64,000 bases of DNA from Marinobacter szutsaonensis (GTDB lineage Bacteria; Pseudomonadota; Gammaproteobacteria; Pseudomonadales; Oleiphilaceae), in contig NZ_BAAAFC010000001.1 of assembly GCF_039523335.1 (NCBI RefSeq), forward strand, positions 1,178,001 through 1,242,000. The letters run 5' to 3'. The translations under genes and the position numbers were made by a program. The notes beneath the pieces were generated by a model. The model did no database searches, had not been told where the DNA came from, and was given only the letters and a program-made list of their open reading frames with translations. This document shows positions 9,103 to 18,900 of the stretch, piece after piece. Every line of letters starts with the position of its first letter. Position 1 is the first letter of the stretch.

Positions 9103-9237
9103 ACACTCAACTCCTTGCCAGAACTCAATTTTCGGGCGCAAATGGCCACCCGGGCCAGCCTTTACCCTAACCCGGCGGCACGCCTGGTCTCAAAGCTGGA
9201 GTCCCTCGGATGGTACGTACCATCGTTCCGGGCAGAC

Positions 9238-9477
9238 TCATTTGCTGGTCAGTATGGACTGCAGCTTGTGGGTCAGTTCGACCGCCTCGGTGCCCATCGG
9301 TGTCAGGTAGCCGCCGTCCTTCTGGCTGATCAGTCCCTTGGCGAACAGACTCTCGGCAGCCCGGACCGTTTCCGGCGCAGCGGAATGGGCATGCACCTTG
9401 ATGCCTTCCTGCATGGAGGTCGAGGGAAACTGCAATAACAGATTGAGCTCCGCAAGGTGGTTCGGCGAGAATGGCAT
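9238..9477 (-). CDS. TIGR02647 family small protein
   Basis: The 79-residue protein starts MPFSPNHLAELNLLLQF and contains QEGIKVH and KGLISQKDGGYLT. This matches the conserved small family TIGR02647 of pseudomonads and relatives, both in length and through most of its sequence. The second half resembles a winged-helix segment, and members are sometimes described as putative DNA-binding proteins. No function is established. It is divergent from the symporter gene with an 81-base gap. Confidence 0.85.
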   Translation of the reverse strand: MPFSPNHLAELNLLLQFPSTSMQEGIKVHAHSAAPETVRAAESLFAKGLISQKDGGYLTPMGTEAVELTHKLQSILTSK

Positions 9478-9558
9478 GGCACTTCCTCTTTTTATGATTG
9501 ATCTGCTTTTCAGTCTAGGCTCAGGTCAGCACTTGGCAAGCACAGGGACGAAGCCAGC

Positions 9559-10914
9559 ATGACAAATAACAGCGAAGACTTCCCGAATTATTACCTGCGC
9601 CCACTTCGACACCTGAACGTGTACCTTTCCGGACTAGTGAAGGGACGACTATGGCTAAAAGTATTGATCGGGATGGGGGCCGGACTGGTGGTCGGAACCC
9701 TTCTCGGTCCCTCGGTCGGCCTGATCGAGCCGGAAAAAGGTAGGTTGATCGGTAACTGGCTGGCATTTCCCGGCCACCTCTTCCTCGCCACCATCCAGAT
9801 GATTGTCATCCCGCTCGTCATCGCCTCGGTGGTGCGCGGCCTGGCATCCAGTGAGGACCTTTCACAACTGCGCAAGCTTGGCATGCGCGTATCCATCTTC
9901 TTCGTAATCACTACCGCCATCGCCGCTTCCATCGGGCTCTGGGTTGGTGGCCTGATTAACCCCGGGCGCATGCTGAGCGGGCTGGCCAAACCAGCGACGG
10001 AACCCTCTGACGGAGTGGTGAATGCCACGATGCCCAGTGTTGAGGATCTTCCCCAGACCCTGTTAGGGCTGCTCCCCGGCAATCCTCTGGATGCCATGGT
10101 GGAAGGCCAGATGCTGCAGGTAGTGATCTTCTCTATCATCGTCGGTGTTGCCCTGGTCAGCATGGCACCGGAAAAGTCCCGACCGATGCTGGACCTGCTC
10201 GATTCCCTTCAACAGGTCTGCATGACCGTGGTGCAATGGGCCATGCGCCTGGCCCCCTTCGCCGTCTTCGGCCTGATGGCCCAGCTCACCACCACCATTG
10301 GCTTCCGGGCCATGCTGGGCATGGGTTCGTACGTGCTGACCGTGCTGCTGGGACTCTTGGTACTTTTGGGCGTGTATCTGCTGATACTCAAGGTTCTGGT
10401 GGGCCAGCGGCCATTGCAATTCCTGAAGGACAGCCGTGATGTCCTGCTGCTGGCATTCTCCACTTCCAGCTCAGCGGCGGTGATGCCGCTTTCCATTCGC
10501 ACCGCCGAAGACAAACTCGGGGTGCGGCCATCGATCTCCGAGTTCGTGATTCCCCTGGGTGCTACCATCAACATGAACGGCACCGCCCTTTATCAGGCGG
10601 TGGCAACCGTGTTCCTTGCCCAGGTCTACGGTATTGATCTTGGCTGGGGCAGCATGGCGCTGGTGGTTGCCATGGCGGTCGGCGCCTCCATCGGTTCGCC
10701 GGCCACACCCGGCGTTGGCATCGTCATCCTTGCCATGGTGCTCCAGACCGTAGGCATACCGCCAAGCGGTATCGCACTGATCATGGGGGTGGACCGAATT
10801 CTGGACATGTGCCGCACTGCCATCAACGTCACCGGTGACCTGGTGACTTGCCGGCTGATGGAAAACTGGTCCGGCACCCGGTTACCACCGGAACCGGCGC
10901 CGGCCGATTCATAA
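9559..10914 (+). CDS. Dicarboxylate/amino acid:cation symporter (SDF family)
   Basis: This 451-residue inner-membrane transporter of the SDF (DAACS) family carries all the main signatures. STSSSAAVMPLS is the serine-rich hairpin HP1, PLGATINMNGTA is the NMDGT-like substrate/cation motif of TM7, SPATPGVGIVIL is HP2, and DRILDMCRTAINVTGD in TM8 holds the Arg/Asp and Asn that bind substrate carboxylate and Na+. The N-terminus has an extra cytoplasmic stretch of about 30 residues. Substrate may be C4-dicarboxylate or an acidic/neutral amino acid, and the sequence does not decide this. A hairpin at 10954-10980 follows. Confidence 0.92.
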   Translation: MTNNSEDFPNYYLRPLRHLNVYLSGLVKGRLWLKVLIGMGAGLVVGTLLGPSVGLIEPEKGRLIGNWLAFPGHLFLATIQMIVIPLVIASVVRGLASSEDLSQLRKLGMRVSIFFVITTAIAASIGLWVGGLINPGRMLSGLAKPATEPSDGVVNATMPSVEDLPQTLLGLLPGNPLDAMVEGQMLQVVIFSIIVGVALVSMAPEKSRPMLDLLDSLQQVCMTVVQWAMRLAPFAVFGLMAQLTTTIGFRAMLGMGSYVLTVLLGLLVLLGVYLLILKVLVGQRPLQFLKDSRDVLLLAFSTSSSAAVMPLSIRTAEDKLGVRPSISEFVIPLGATINMNGTALYQAVATVFLAQVYGIDLGWGSMALVVAMAVGASIGSPATPGVGIVILAMVLQTVGIPPSGIALIMGVDRILDMCRTAINVTGDLVTCRLMENWSGTRLPPEPAPADS

Positions 10915-10953
10915 CCGCAACAAATCGCATCAGTCGGGTTACAGTTAATGAGA

Positions 10954-10980
10954 CCCTGGCCCTTTGCCACAGGGCCAGGG
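10954..10980 (+). terminator. Hairpin after the symporter gene
   Basis: A perfect 10-base-pair stem (CCCTGGCCCT / AGGGCCAGGG) with a 7-base loop starts 40 bases after the symporter stop. It is GC-rich but followed by ACTGAAATAATA and not by a T-run, so termination may be partial or factor-assisted. Confidence 0.55.
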
Positions 10981-11034
10981 ACTGAAATAATAGGCACTCG
11001 ATGATTACTGGCAGTTACCGGCTTACTCTGGACC

Positions 11035-11736
11035 ATGGCAAAACGATCAAGAATCCTCTCCCTCGCGCTTACCCTGTTGATGCTCTCGGTTGCCATGCCG
11101 GTGCTGGCCGATGGCATCAAGCGCATCGTGCATCCGGACGGCACCGTCGAGTACACCAACACCAAGAGCCAGGACGCGCCCATTGCCTCCACCGGCAATG
11201 AGACCGTCTATCGCTATACCGATGAAAACGGCATCGTTTCCTACAGCAGTATCCAGCCAAACAATGCCACGTTCGATGTCATCCGCTTTCACTGTTACGC
11301 CTGTGATCCGAATTCGAAAGTCGACTGGCGCAATACGCCGCTGTTCCTCCAGCCTTACCAGCAGGAAATCCGGACGGCGGCCAGTGAATTCGATGTCGAC
11401 CCTGCCCTGGTCCGGGCCGTCATTCACGCCGAATCCGCGTTCAACCCCAAGGCGCTGTCTCCCAAGGGCGCTCAGGGCCTGATGCAACTGATGCCGGGTA
11501 CCGCTCAGGAACTAGGCGTGGGCAATGCCATGGTGGCGGCCGACAACATACGTGGAGGGGTAAATTATCTGGCCCGGATGCTGGAGCGTTTCAACGGCGA
11601 CATTCGCCTGGCAACCGCTGCCTACAACGCTGGCCCCGGCGCCGTTACCCGCTACAAAGGCGTCCCTCCCTATGCCGAGACCAAGGCCTATGTGGAGCGG
11701 GTGGGCATCCTTCACGAGCGTTACGCTTCTCGATAG
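11035..11736 (+). CDS. Secreted lytic transglycosylase (DUF4124 + SLT domain)
   Basis: The 233-residue protein starts with a signal peptide (cut after VLA, about residue 25). A DUF4124-like segment with two short repeats follows (IKRIVHPDGTVEYTNT and VYRYTDENGIVSYSS). The C-terminal half is a family 1 SLT domain. HAESAFNPKALSPKGAQGLM contains the catalytic Glu, then MPGTAQELGV and AYNAGPGAVTRYKGVPPYAET. It cleaves peptidoglycan glycan strands in the periplasm to anhydromuropeptides. The N-terminal domain may anchor or target the enzyme. It is a single gene between two hairpin-bounded units. Confidence 0.92.
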   Translation: MAKRSRILSLALTLLMLSVAMPVLADGIKRIVHPDGTVEYTNTKSQDAPIASTGNETVYRYTDENGIVSYSSIQPNNATFDVIRFHCYACDPNSKVDWRNTPLFLQPYQQEIRTAASEFDVDPALVRAVIHAESAFNPKALSPKGAQGLMQLMPGTAQELGVGNAMVAADNIRGGVNYLARMLERFNGDIRLATAAYNAGPGAVTRYKGVPPYAETKAYVERVGILHERYASR

Positions 11737-11840
11737 CTAATACCAACCAAAAGCTCGCCCGGACAAAACAATTCACATTGGCGCCATCCGTTCACAGTGT
11801 CTAAGAAGAGTAGACAATTGATGGAAAGGGCGCTGGTGTC

Positions 11841-13139
11841 ATGGAATCGACCCGCAAGAACATATTCGTCTTTGGTGCGGATGAATTTAATCTTTCGCTG
11901 ATCCGGTCGCTGGATACGGCAAACCGATACCGTCTCCACACGCTCTTTGACTACAGCGAAATCAGGGCCGGAGATGAGTTCCCGGTAAAAGAGCTGTATG
12001 AAGGCGCACTGCAACGACTGAGCAACTTTGAGGGATCGGTTGATGGCATTGTGGGCTACTGGGACTTTCCGATATGCACACTGCTACCCCTGTTGCGAAA
12101 ACCCTATCACCTGGCCTCCCCCAGCCTGGAGTCAGTACTCCGGTGTGAACACAAATACTGGAGCCGAGTCGAGCAACGCCGAGTCATTCCGGACTACATC
12201 CCGGACTTTTGCGCGGTTGACCCGTTCTCCGATGACTACCGGGCCCAGCTCACACTGGATTACCCCTTCTGGATCAAACCCATCAAGTCAGCCTCCTCCT
12301 ATCTGGGCTTCAAGATCCGGAACGATGCGGAACTCGACCATGCGATTGAAAAGATCCGCGCCGGCATTTCGCGGTGGGGCAACCCCTTCAATTACGTACT
12401 GGACTTTGCCCGATTGCCGGAAGACGTCGCCTGGGTAAACGGCAACTGGTGCCTGGCCGAGAAAATCATCTCAACGGGCAGGCAGTGCACTCTCGAAGGG
12501 TACGTCTATGGTGGCGAGGTCACGGTGTATGGCATTGTCGATTCAATCCGGGAGGGTAAACACCGTTCCAGTTTTTTCCGCTACCAGTATCCCTCATCGA
12601 TTCCCCGACGCGTCCAGGAACAGATGATTTCGGTCACCGACCGGTTCCTGAGTCACATTGGCTTTGATAATGGACCATTCAACATCGAGTTTTACTGGAA
12701 CAGCCACTCCGACCGAATCTGGCTGCTCGAGGTCAATACCCGGATTTCCAAGTCGCACTGCCCTCTGTTCCAGAAAGTGGATGGCCAGGCAAACCACAAG
12801 GTCATGGTGGAACTGGCTCTGGGCGAGCGCCCCCATTTCCCCCATCGGGAGGGAAAGCACCGACTGGCAGCCAAATTCATGTGGCGAATCTACGAAAACG
12901 GCATCGTCAAGAAGGTGCCCACCACCGAAGCCCTGGCCGAAATTCAGCAGCGCTTCCCGGATGCCGATATCGAATTGCATGTTGAGCCCGGCGTAAAGCT
13001 GTCGTCGCTGAAAGACCAGGACAGCTACAGTTACGAGATCGCAGTGGTCTTCCTCGGCGCCAACACCCAGAAGGAACTGCTACGCAAATATCGCGAGATA
13101 CAGGAGTCCATGGAGATCGAGCTTGAGCCACTGACTTGA
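11841..13139 (+). CDS. ATP-grasp domain ligase, substrate unknown
   Basis: This 432-residue cytoplasmic protein has an N-terminal Rossmann-like domain (NIFVFGADEFNLSLIRSL) and a central ATP-grasp fold. FWIKPIKSASSYLG supplies an ATP-binding Lys, LEGYVYGGEVTVYG supplies the adenine-binding strand, and FNIEFYW with WLLEVNTRIS supplies the Mg2+-binding Glu, Glu and Asn. Such enzymes join a carboxylate to an amine or thiol with ADP release. Remote resemblance to carboxylase and D-Ala-D-Ala-ligase families does not give the substrate. A CocE-type hydrolase gene follows 32 bases downstream, so the two probably form a unit. The Shine-Dalgarno sequence is weak. Confidence 0.82.
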   Translation: MESTRKNIFVFGADEFNLSLIRSLDTANRYRLHTLFDYSEIRAGDEFPVKELYEGALQRLSNFEGSVDGIVGYWDFPICTLLPLLRKPYHLASPSLESVLRCEHKYWSRVEQRRVIPDYIPDFCAVDPFSDDYRAQLTLDYPFWIKPIKSASSYLGFKIRNDAELDHAIEKIRAGISRWGNPFNYVLDFARLPEDVAWVNGNWCLAEKIISTGRQCTLEGYVYGGEVTVYGIVDSIREGKHRSSFFRYQYPSSIPRRVQEQMISVTDRFLSHIGFDNGPFNIEFYWNSHSDRIWLLEVNTRISKSHCPLFQKVDGQANHKVMVELALGERPHFPHREGKHRLAAKFMWRIYENGIVKKVPTTEALAEIQQRFPDADIELHVEPGVKLSSLKDQDSYSYEIAVVFLGANTQKELLRKYREIQESMEIELEPLT

Positions 13140-13171
13140 GCGACGTCCTCGCAGAATACAGGGGTATCAGC

Positions 13172-15184
13172 ATGAAGATCGTAGACCAGTTGCCTGAGCA
13201 GGTCCGCCACATCGAGCACCAGTGGATCCCGATGCCCGACGGCACTCGCCTGGCGGCTCGCCTATGGATTCCCGAGTCAGCCGAACAGACTCCGGTTCCC
13301 GCCATACTCGAATATATCCCCTATCGCCGGCGGGACGGCTCCCGGCTCCGTGATGAGGCCAACCACCCCTATTTTGCAGGCCATGGGTACGCCTGCATCC
13401 GGGTCGACATCCGCGGCAGCGGGGACTCCGAGGGCGTACTGACGGACGAATACCTCCAGCAGGAACTCGACGACGGCGTGGCCATTCTCGCCTGGCTGGA
13501 GGAGCAACCATGGTGCAATGGTCGCGTGGGCATGATCGGCATTTCCTGGGGTGGCTTTAATGGCTTACAGATCGCTGCCCTGCAGCCACCGCAACTCAAA
13601 GCGGTAGTCAGTGTATGCTCGACCGATGACCGGTACGCGGACGATGTCCACTATATGGGCGGCTGCCTTCTGGGTGACAACCTGTCCTGGGCATCGGTCA
13701 TGTTTGCCTATAATTCCCTGCCGCCGGACCCGGATATCGTCGGAGACCGCTGGCGCGACATGTGGTTCCAGCGTCTGGAAGGCAGCGGACTCTGGCTGGA
13801 AACCTGGTTACAACACCAGCATCGTGACGATTACTGGCGCCATGGTTCGATCTGTGAAAATTTCTCCAGGGTCGAGGTGCCGGTCATGGCCGTCAGCGGC
13901 TGGGCCGACGGTTACTCCAACGCGGTTTTCCGCCTGCTGGAAAAACTCCCGGGGCCACGCCTGGGCCTCATTGGCCCCTGGAGCCACAAATACCCGCACC
14001 AGGGCGTGCCGGGGCCTGCCATCGGATTTCTGCAGGAGTGCCTGCGGTGGTGGGACAAGTGGTTGAAAGACCGCGACACCGGCATCATGGAGGAACCGAT
14101 ATTGCGTGCCTGGATGCTCGACAGCATGCCGCCGTCCACCGCCTACCATCAACGGTTTGGCCGCTGGGTCAGCGAGTCGACTTTGCCATCTCAAGCCATC
14201 ACCCTGCGCACTTACCAGCTTGCCCCTTATCGACTGGTGGAGAGTCACACCAGGGCCGAGGTCGCCACTCTGGCCTTGCAATCACCCCTGAGCAACGGAC
14301 TATTCGCCGGGAAATGGTGTTCCTACAGCAACACGCCCGACCTGCCCCACGACCAGCGGGAGGAAGATGGTGGTGCCCTGGTCTTCACTTCGGAACTGCT
14401 CGCAGAGCCTCTGGAAATACTCGGCGCACCGGTTGTGGAGTTCGATATTTCCGCCTCGGAACCAGTGGCAATGATTGCAGTACGGCTCTCGGACATGCGG
14501 CCGGATAACAAGGTGACCCGGGTCACCTACGGCGTCCTCAACCTGACCCACAGGGACAGTCATGCAGCGCCTTCTCCGCTGGAGCCCGGACGAACCTATC
14601 ACGTCCGTATTCAACTGAACGGCATCGCCCAGACTTTCCCTCCCGGCCACCGGCTCCGCCTGGCCGTCTCCTCCTCCTACTTTCCCCTGGCCTGGCCACC
14701 ACCCAAATCCACCCAACTGCAACTTCATACCGGAGGTAGCCGCCTGATCCTGCCGATGCGTCGTCACCGCCAGCAGGACATTCACTTTGACGAACCGGAG
14801 ATGACCCGAAGCGGTCCGAAAAAACAGCTGCATGAGGGCCACCATGACTGGCGGGTGATTCGGGAACTGGACAAGGACATTTCCACCCTGGAGGTCATCA
14901 ACGACAACGGCGTTTACCATCTCGAGGACGTGGACCTGACCATCGAACAGAGTGTCCGGGAGTGGTACTCGTACCGGGCCGATGATTTCGGATCGGCCCG
15001 CGGGGAAACGCTGGCCGTTCGGGCCTACCAGCGCGGGGACTGGAATATCCGTACCACGACCCGGACCATCCTGACCTGCGATGACCAGAACTTTTATCTG
15101 GATGCAGAACTGGACGCTTTCGAGGGGGATCGGCGCGTATATTCCAATAACTGGCATCGGATCATTAAACGTAAACTGGTCTAG
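13172..15184 (+). CDS. CocE/NonD family hydrolase (X-Pro dipeptidyl-peptidase S15-like)
   Basis: The start ATG at 13172 has GGGG 9 bases upstream and gives 670 residues. A TTG at 13136 overlapping the previous stop lacks a ribosome site. The alpha/beta hydrolase domain carries EYIPYRRRDG (Tyr51, oxyanion side), RGSGDSEG and the nucleophile elbow GISWGG (Ser125). A cap region and a C-terminal jelly-roll domain (about residues 400-600) match cocaine-esterase and glutaryl-acylase relatives. No signal peptide is seen. These enzymes cleave esters, amides or N-terminal acyl groups. Linkage to an ATP-grasp ligase suggests a make-and-break pair for one amide compound, which is inference. Confidence 0.85.
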   Translation: MKIVDQLPEQVRHIEHQWIPMPDGTRLAARLWIPESAEQTPVPAILEYIPYRRRDGSRLRDEANHPYFAGHGYACIRVDIRGSGDSEGVLTDEYLQQELDDGVAILAWLEEQPWCNGRVGMIGISWGGFNGLQIAALQPPQLKAVVSVCSTDDRYADDVHYMGGCLLGDNLSWASVMFAYNSLPPDPDIVGDRWRDMWFQRLEGSGLWLETWLQHQHRDDYWRHGSICENFSRVEVPVMAVSGWADGYSNAVFRLLEKLPGPRLGLIGPWSHKYPHQGVPGPAIGFLQECLRWWDKWLKDRDTGIMEEPILRAWMLDSMPPSTAYHQRFGRWVSESTLPSQAITLRTYQLAPYRLVESHTRAEVATLALQSPLSNGLFAGKWCSYSNTPDLPHDQREEDGGALVFTSELLAEPLEILGAPVVEFDISASEPVAMIAVRLSDMRPDNKVTRVTYGVLNLTHRDSHAAPSPLEPGRTYHVRIQLNGIAQTFPPGHRLRLAVSSSYFPLAWPPPKSTQLQLHTGGSRLILPMRRHRQQDIHFDEPEMTRSGPKKQLHEGHHDWRVIRELDKDISTLEVINDNGVYHLEDVDLTIEQSVREWYSYRADDFGSARGETLAVRAYQRGDWNIRTTTRTILTCDDQNFYLDAELDAFEGDRRVYSNNWHRIIKRKLV

Positions 15185-15290
15185 GCAAGGCGAACCCCGT
15201 CACGCTTATAGCCAGATGCGATCTTATCGGGTAATTAAGAAAGGATCCGTCCTACGGGACGGCCAGATTCGGCGCATACTTGCCTTTGAT

Positions 15291-15306
15291 GCAGGTTTCA
15301 ACCTGC
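15291..15306. promoter_or_regulatory. Palindrome GCAGGTT-TC-AACCTGC before a secreted-protein gene
   Basis: A perfect 7+7 inverted repeat with a 2-base centre lies 20 bases upstream of the ATG of the secreted-protein gene. A second hairpin (CCGTCC-TACG-GGACGG, 15247-15262) lies just before it. The first could be an operator or, in RNA, a hairpin close to the ribosome site. The second could end the hydrolase transcript. Neither use can be confirmed from sequence. Confidence 0.4.
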
Positions 15307-15326
15307 GAAACTCAGAGGGCAAGGCA

Positions 15327-15857
15327 ATGAAAACCTCTATCGGCCTGTTGGCCGCCGCTATTACCGTCCTTACTTCCGGGCAGTTAGCCGCCGAAGAGAG
15401 TGACAGGCTGCTCATGGATGCCTTGAGCGCAGCCCCTGTGCCCCTACGGGACCAGGTCACTGTTATGGACTGGGATAATAATGTTCTGCAGGAAGGCAGC
15501 AGCCAGTACGTCTGTTTTCCGACCCCGCCAACTCTCCAGGGCACCGCACCCATGTGTCTGGATAGTCCCTGGCAGACGTGGGCCGACGCCTGGGTAAACA
15601 AGAAAGCCCATACCAACGCGACCATGGGCATCTCCTATATGCTGGCCGGTGATGGTGGTGCCAGCAACATCGACCCCTACGCCGAGGGTGAGACGGCAGA
15701 TAACCAGTGGGTTCAGGAAGGCCCTCACCTGATGGTGATTGTCCCGGACCAGTCAGCACTGGATTCACTACCCACGGATCCATACAGCGGTGGCCCCTAT
15801 GTCATGTGGAAGGGCACTGACTTCGCCCACATCATGATACCGGTAGCCATGGAATAA
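15327..15857 (+). CDS. Secreted protein of unknown function
   Basis: The 176-residue protein starts MKTSIGLLAAAITVLTSG and has a clear signal peptide (cut near AAEES), so it is periplasmic or exported. The mature part has two cysteines close together (VCFPTPPTLQGTAPMC) that could form a disulphide, and ends with VMWKGTDFAHIMIPV. I do not recognise a named domain. An upstream in-frame start at 15081 is rejected because it lies inside the hydrolase gene and would hide the signal peptide. AAGG stands 2 bases before the ATG and GAGGG slightly further upstream. It is followed by a strong hairpin shared with putA. Confidence 0.75.
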   Translation: MKTSIGLLAAAITVLTSGQLAAEESDRLLMDALSAAPVPLRDQVTVMDWDNNVLQEGSSQYVCFPTPPTLQGTAPMCLDSPWQTWADAWVNKKAHTNATMGISYMLAGDGGASNIDPYAEGETADNQWVQEGPHLMVIVPDQSALDSLPTDPYSGGPYVMWKGTDFAHIMIPVAME

Positions 15858-15868
15858 CGGGGGGAACC

Positions 15869-15904
15869 GTCAGCGGTCCGCCTGTGACAGGTCGGACCGC
15901 TGAC
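15869..15904. terminator. Bidirectional terminator between secreted protein and putA
   Basis: A 12-base-pair perfect stem (GTCAGCGGTCCG / CGGACCGCTGAC) is extended inside its loop by CCTG-TGA-CAGG. It lies between the convergent secreted-protein and putA genes. The length and GC content make a stable terminator for both strands, although no T-run is present on the plus strand. Confidence 0.75.
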
Positions 15905-15931
15905 ATACCCTGTGCCGAATACCGGCGAGGT

Positions 15932-18900
15932 TTACTCGGCGGAGGCGATCAGGCTGGCGTTACCACCAGCAGCGGTGGTGTCAACACACAGGTGCCGCTC
16001 GATCACGTAGCGCTGATCCAGCTTGTGCTCGGTGATGATCGGCAGCAGGGCGCCGTCGCGCTTGGCCAGAGCCTGACGGTACTGCTTCAGCAGCGGCTTC
16101 TCGGCCACACTGACCACCGCCTCGAAGCCGGACAGCTCGGTGAGCGCATCCGGATCGAGGACACCGTTGACTGCCACAATGGGCAGGCCGGCCCTGGCGG
16201 CATCCGCCACCTTCTTCTCGGCATCCGGTGCAATGACTACCACCTGGTTGCCCTGGGACAGCGCGGTTGCCGCCTGCTCCATGGCTGAGTCCGCATCCGG
16301 CCCCAAGCAAAGGATCACGCCCCGGGCATGGAAGGACAGGTGGTTCTGCTCGCCGGTGGGCCCGGGCATTTCGAGGTAGCCCTTGTCCATCGGCGCCGGA
16401 ACCTCACCGAAGAACGGCTTCAGGGCTTCCTGACGTTCCTCCGGCTTGGGGGCCTTGACCGAGGCCACCTGGTTGATCAGCTTCTGTGCCTTGTCCGCAC
16501 CGATAACCTTATCGCTGGAGCTGGACGGCTTCTCGACAGTTTCCCCTTTGAGGAATCGACGAACGTACAGCGGGCCACCGGCTTTGGGGCCGGTACCAGA
16601 GAGGCCTTCACCACCAAACGGCTGGGAACCGACAATGGCACCGATCTGGTTCCGGTTCACATAGGTGTTGCCCACGTGGATCCGGCTGGCAATGTGTTCG
16701 ATCCGGCGGTCGACCCGGCTGTGGATACCGAAGGTCAGGCCGTAGCCCTTGGCGTTGACGGCGTCCACCACCTTGTCGATGTTCTTGGCTTCGAAGGTAG
16801 CCACGTGCAGCACCGGGCCGAAGATCTCCTCCTCGAGTTCCTCGATACCGCTGACCTTGAGTACTGCCGGCGAAACGAAACGTCCCTTGCTCGGCACGTC
16901 CATTTTCTTGAGCAACTTGCCGGCCTGCTCGAACTTGCTGCAGTGGTCGACGATCTTCTTCTGGGACGGCTCGTCGATCACCGGACCCACGTCGGTGGAC
17001 AGCTGCCACGGGTCGCCAATGCCCAGTTCTTCCATGGCGCCGTACAACATCTCCAGCAGGTTATCGGCAATGTCCTTCTGGACGTAAAGCATCCGCAGTG
17101 CTGAGCAGCGCTGACCGGCACTCTGGAACGAGGACGCCAGCACATCCCGGACTACCTGTTCCGGCAGCGCGGTGGAGTCCACGATCATGGCGTTGAGACC
17201 ACCAGTCTCCGCCACCAGCGGTGCATCGGGCGCCATGTTCTCGGTCATCGCCTTGTTGATGCGCTGGGCGGTGGCCGTGGAGCCGGTGAAGCACACGCCG
17301 GTCACACGGGCATCCGAGGTCAGCGCGGAGCCCACGGTGGCACCGGTGCCCGGCAGCAGCTGGATAGCATCACGGGGAATACCCGCCTCATGCATCAGCT
17401 CAACCGCGCGCACCGCCAGGAGCGAGGTGCTCTCGGCCGGCTTGGCCACCACGGCGTTACCCGCCGCCAGGTTGGCCAGGATCTGGCCGGTGAAGATCGC
17501 CAGCGGGAAGTTCCACGGCGAGATACAACACATGACGCCACGGGCCTCACCATCCTTTTCGTAACGGACGCCCTCATTGGCGTAGAACATGGCGAAGTCG
17601 ACCGCCTCGCGGATTTCCGCAACCGCATCCAGCAGGGACTTACCCGCCTCGCGGGTGGTCAGGGCAAACAGCTCGTAGGCATGCTCCTCGTACAGATCCC
17701 CCACCTTGCGAACGCAGGCTGCCCGCTCCTCGGCAGACCGGGCAGACCAGCTCTTGAAGCCATCCTGAGCCGCGTCCAGCGCCGCGCTGATATCGGCTTC
17801 GGAGGTAAAGGTGATGTGGCCGACCAGGTCATCCGGGTTGGCCGGGTTACGGACCTCATGCACTTCATCACTGGAAGACTCCACCGCAAGCACGGGCCCA
17901 CCTTTCCACTGATGCTCCCGGAACTGGCCGCGACCTTCCTCGATTTCTGCCACGGTCACCGGATCCGTGATATCCCAACCCTTGGAGTTGCGACGCTGGT
18001 CACCGAAAATCTTCGCCGGCGGCACGATGGCCTTGCTGGAGATGTTCTCGCCGAGAGCCAGAACCGCATCAATGGGATCCTTGGCGATTTCTTCCGGCGT
18101 GATGTTGGTGTCGACAATCTGGTTCACGAAAGAGCTGTTGGCACCGTTTTCCAACAGGCGACGGACCAGATAGGCCAGCAGGTCCTTGTGGGCTCCCACC
18201 GGGGCATAGATCCGGCAGGGTACGCCGCTGTCCTGGAGGACCTGGTCATGCAGGGACTCGCCCATACCGTGCAGGCGCTGGAACTCGAACTTCGAACGGT
18301 CCAGATCCTTCGCCAACTCAAGCACCGCCGATACGGAGTGCGCGTTGTGGGTGGCGAACTGCGGATAGATGCGATCGGTCATGCCCAACAGTTGCTTGGC
18401 GCAGGACAGGTAAGAAACGTCACTGCAGGCCTTGCGGGTGAATACCGGGAAATCACTCAGGCCCATCACCTGGGCACGCTTGATTTCGGCATCCCAATAG
18501 GCCCCCTTAACCAGGCGCACCATGATGCGACGATCCAGCTTCTCGGACAGCGCGTACAGCCAGTCCAGAGTCTGGGCGGAGCGCTTGCCGAACGCCTGAA
18601 CGACCACGCCGAAACCGTCCCAGTCTTTCAGTTCGGGATCGGAGAGAATGGCTTCAATCACGTCCAGGGACAGATCGAGGCGGTCCTGCTCTTCCGCATC
18701 GATGTTGAAGCCCATATTGGACTTGGCTGCTTTCCTGGCCAGCTTCAGGGCGCGGGGCATGAGTTCGTTCATTACCCGCTCCTTGTGGCCATACTCGTAA
18801 CGGGCCAGCAGCGCGGACAGCTTCACGGAAATGCCCGGGTTGGTACGGACATCGCCCTTGCAGTTCTTGCTGATGCTGTCGATGGCATCCGAGTATGACT

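Noticed and set aside
13136..13171. TTG start for the CocE-type hydrolase overlapping the ATP-grasp stop codon
   Set aside because: There is no ribosome site and the extra 12 residues are not hydrolase-like. The ATG at 13172 has GGGG at a suitable distance.
17390..18898. Open frame of 502 codons on the plus strand inside putA
   Set aside because: It lies wholly antisense to the conserved PutA frame, has no ribosome site and no family motifs. Long antisense frames are expected in GC-rich codon usage.
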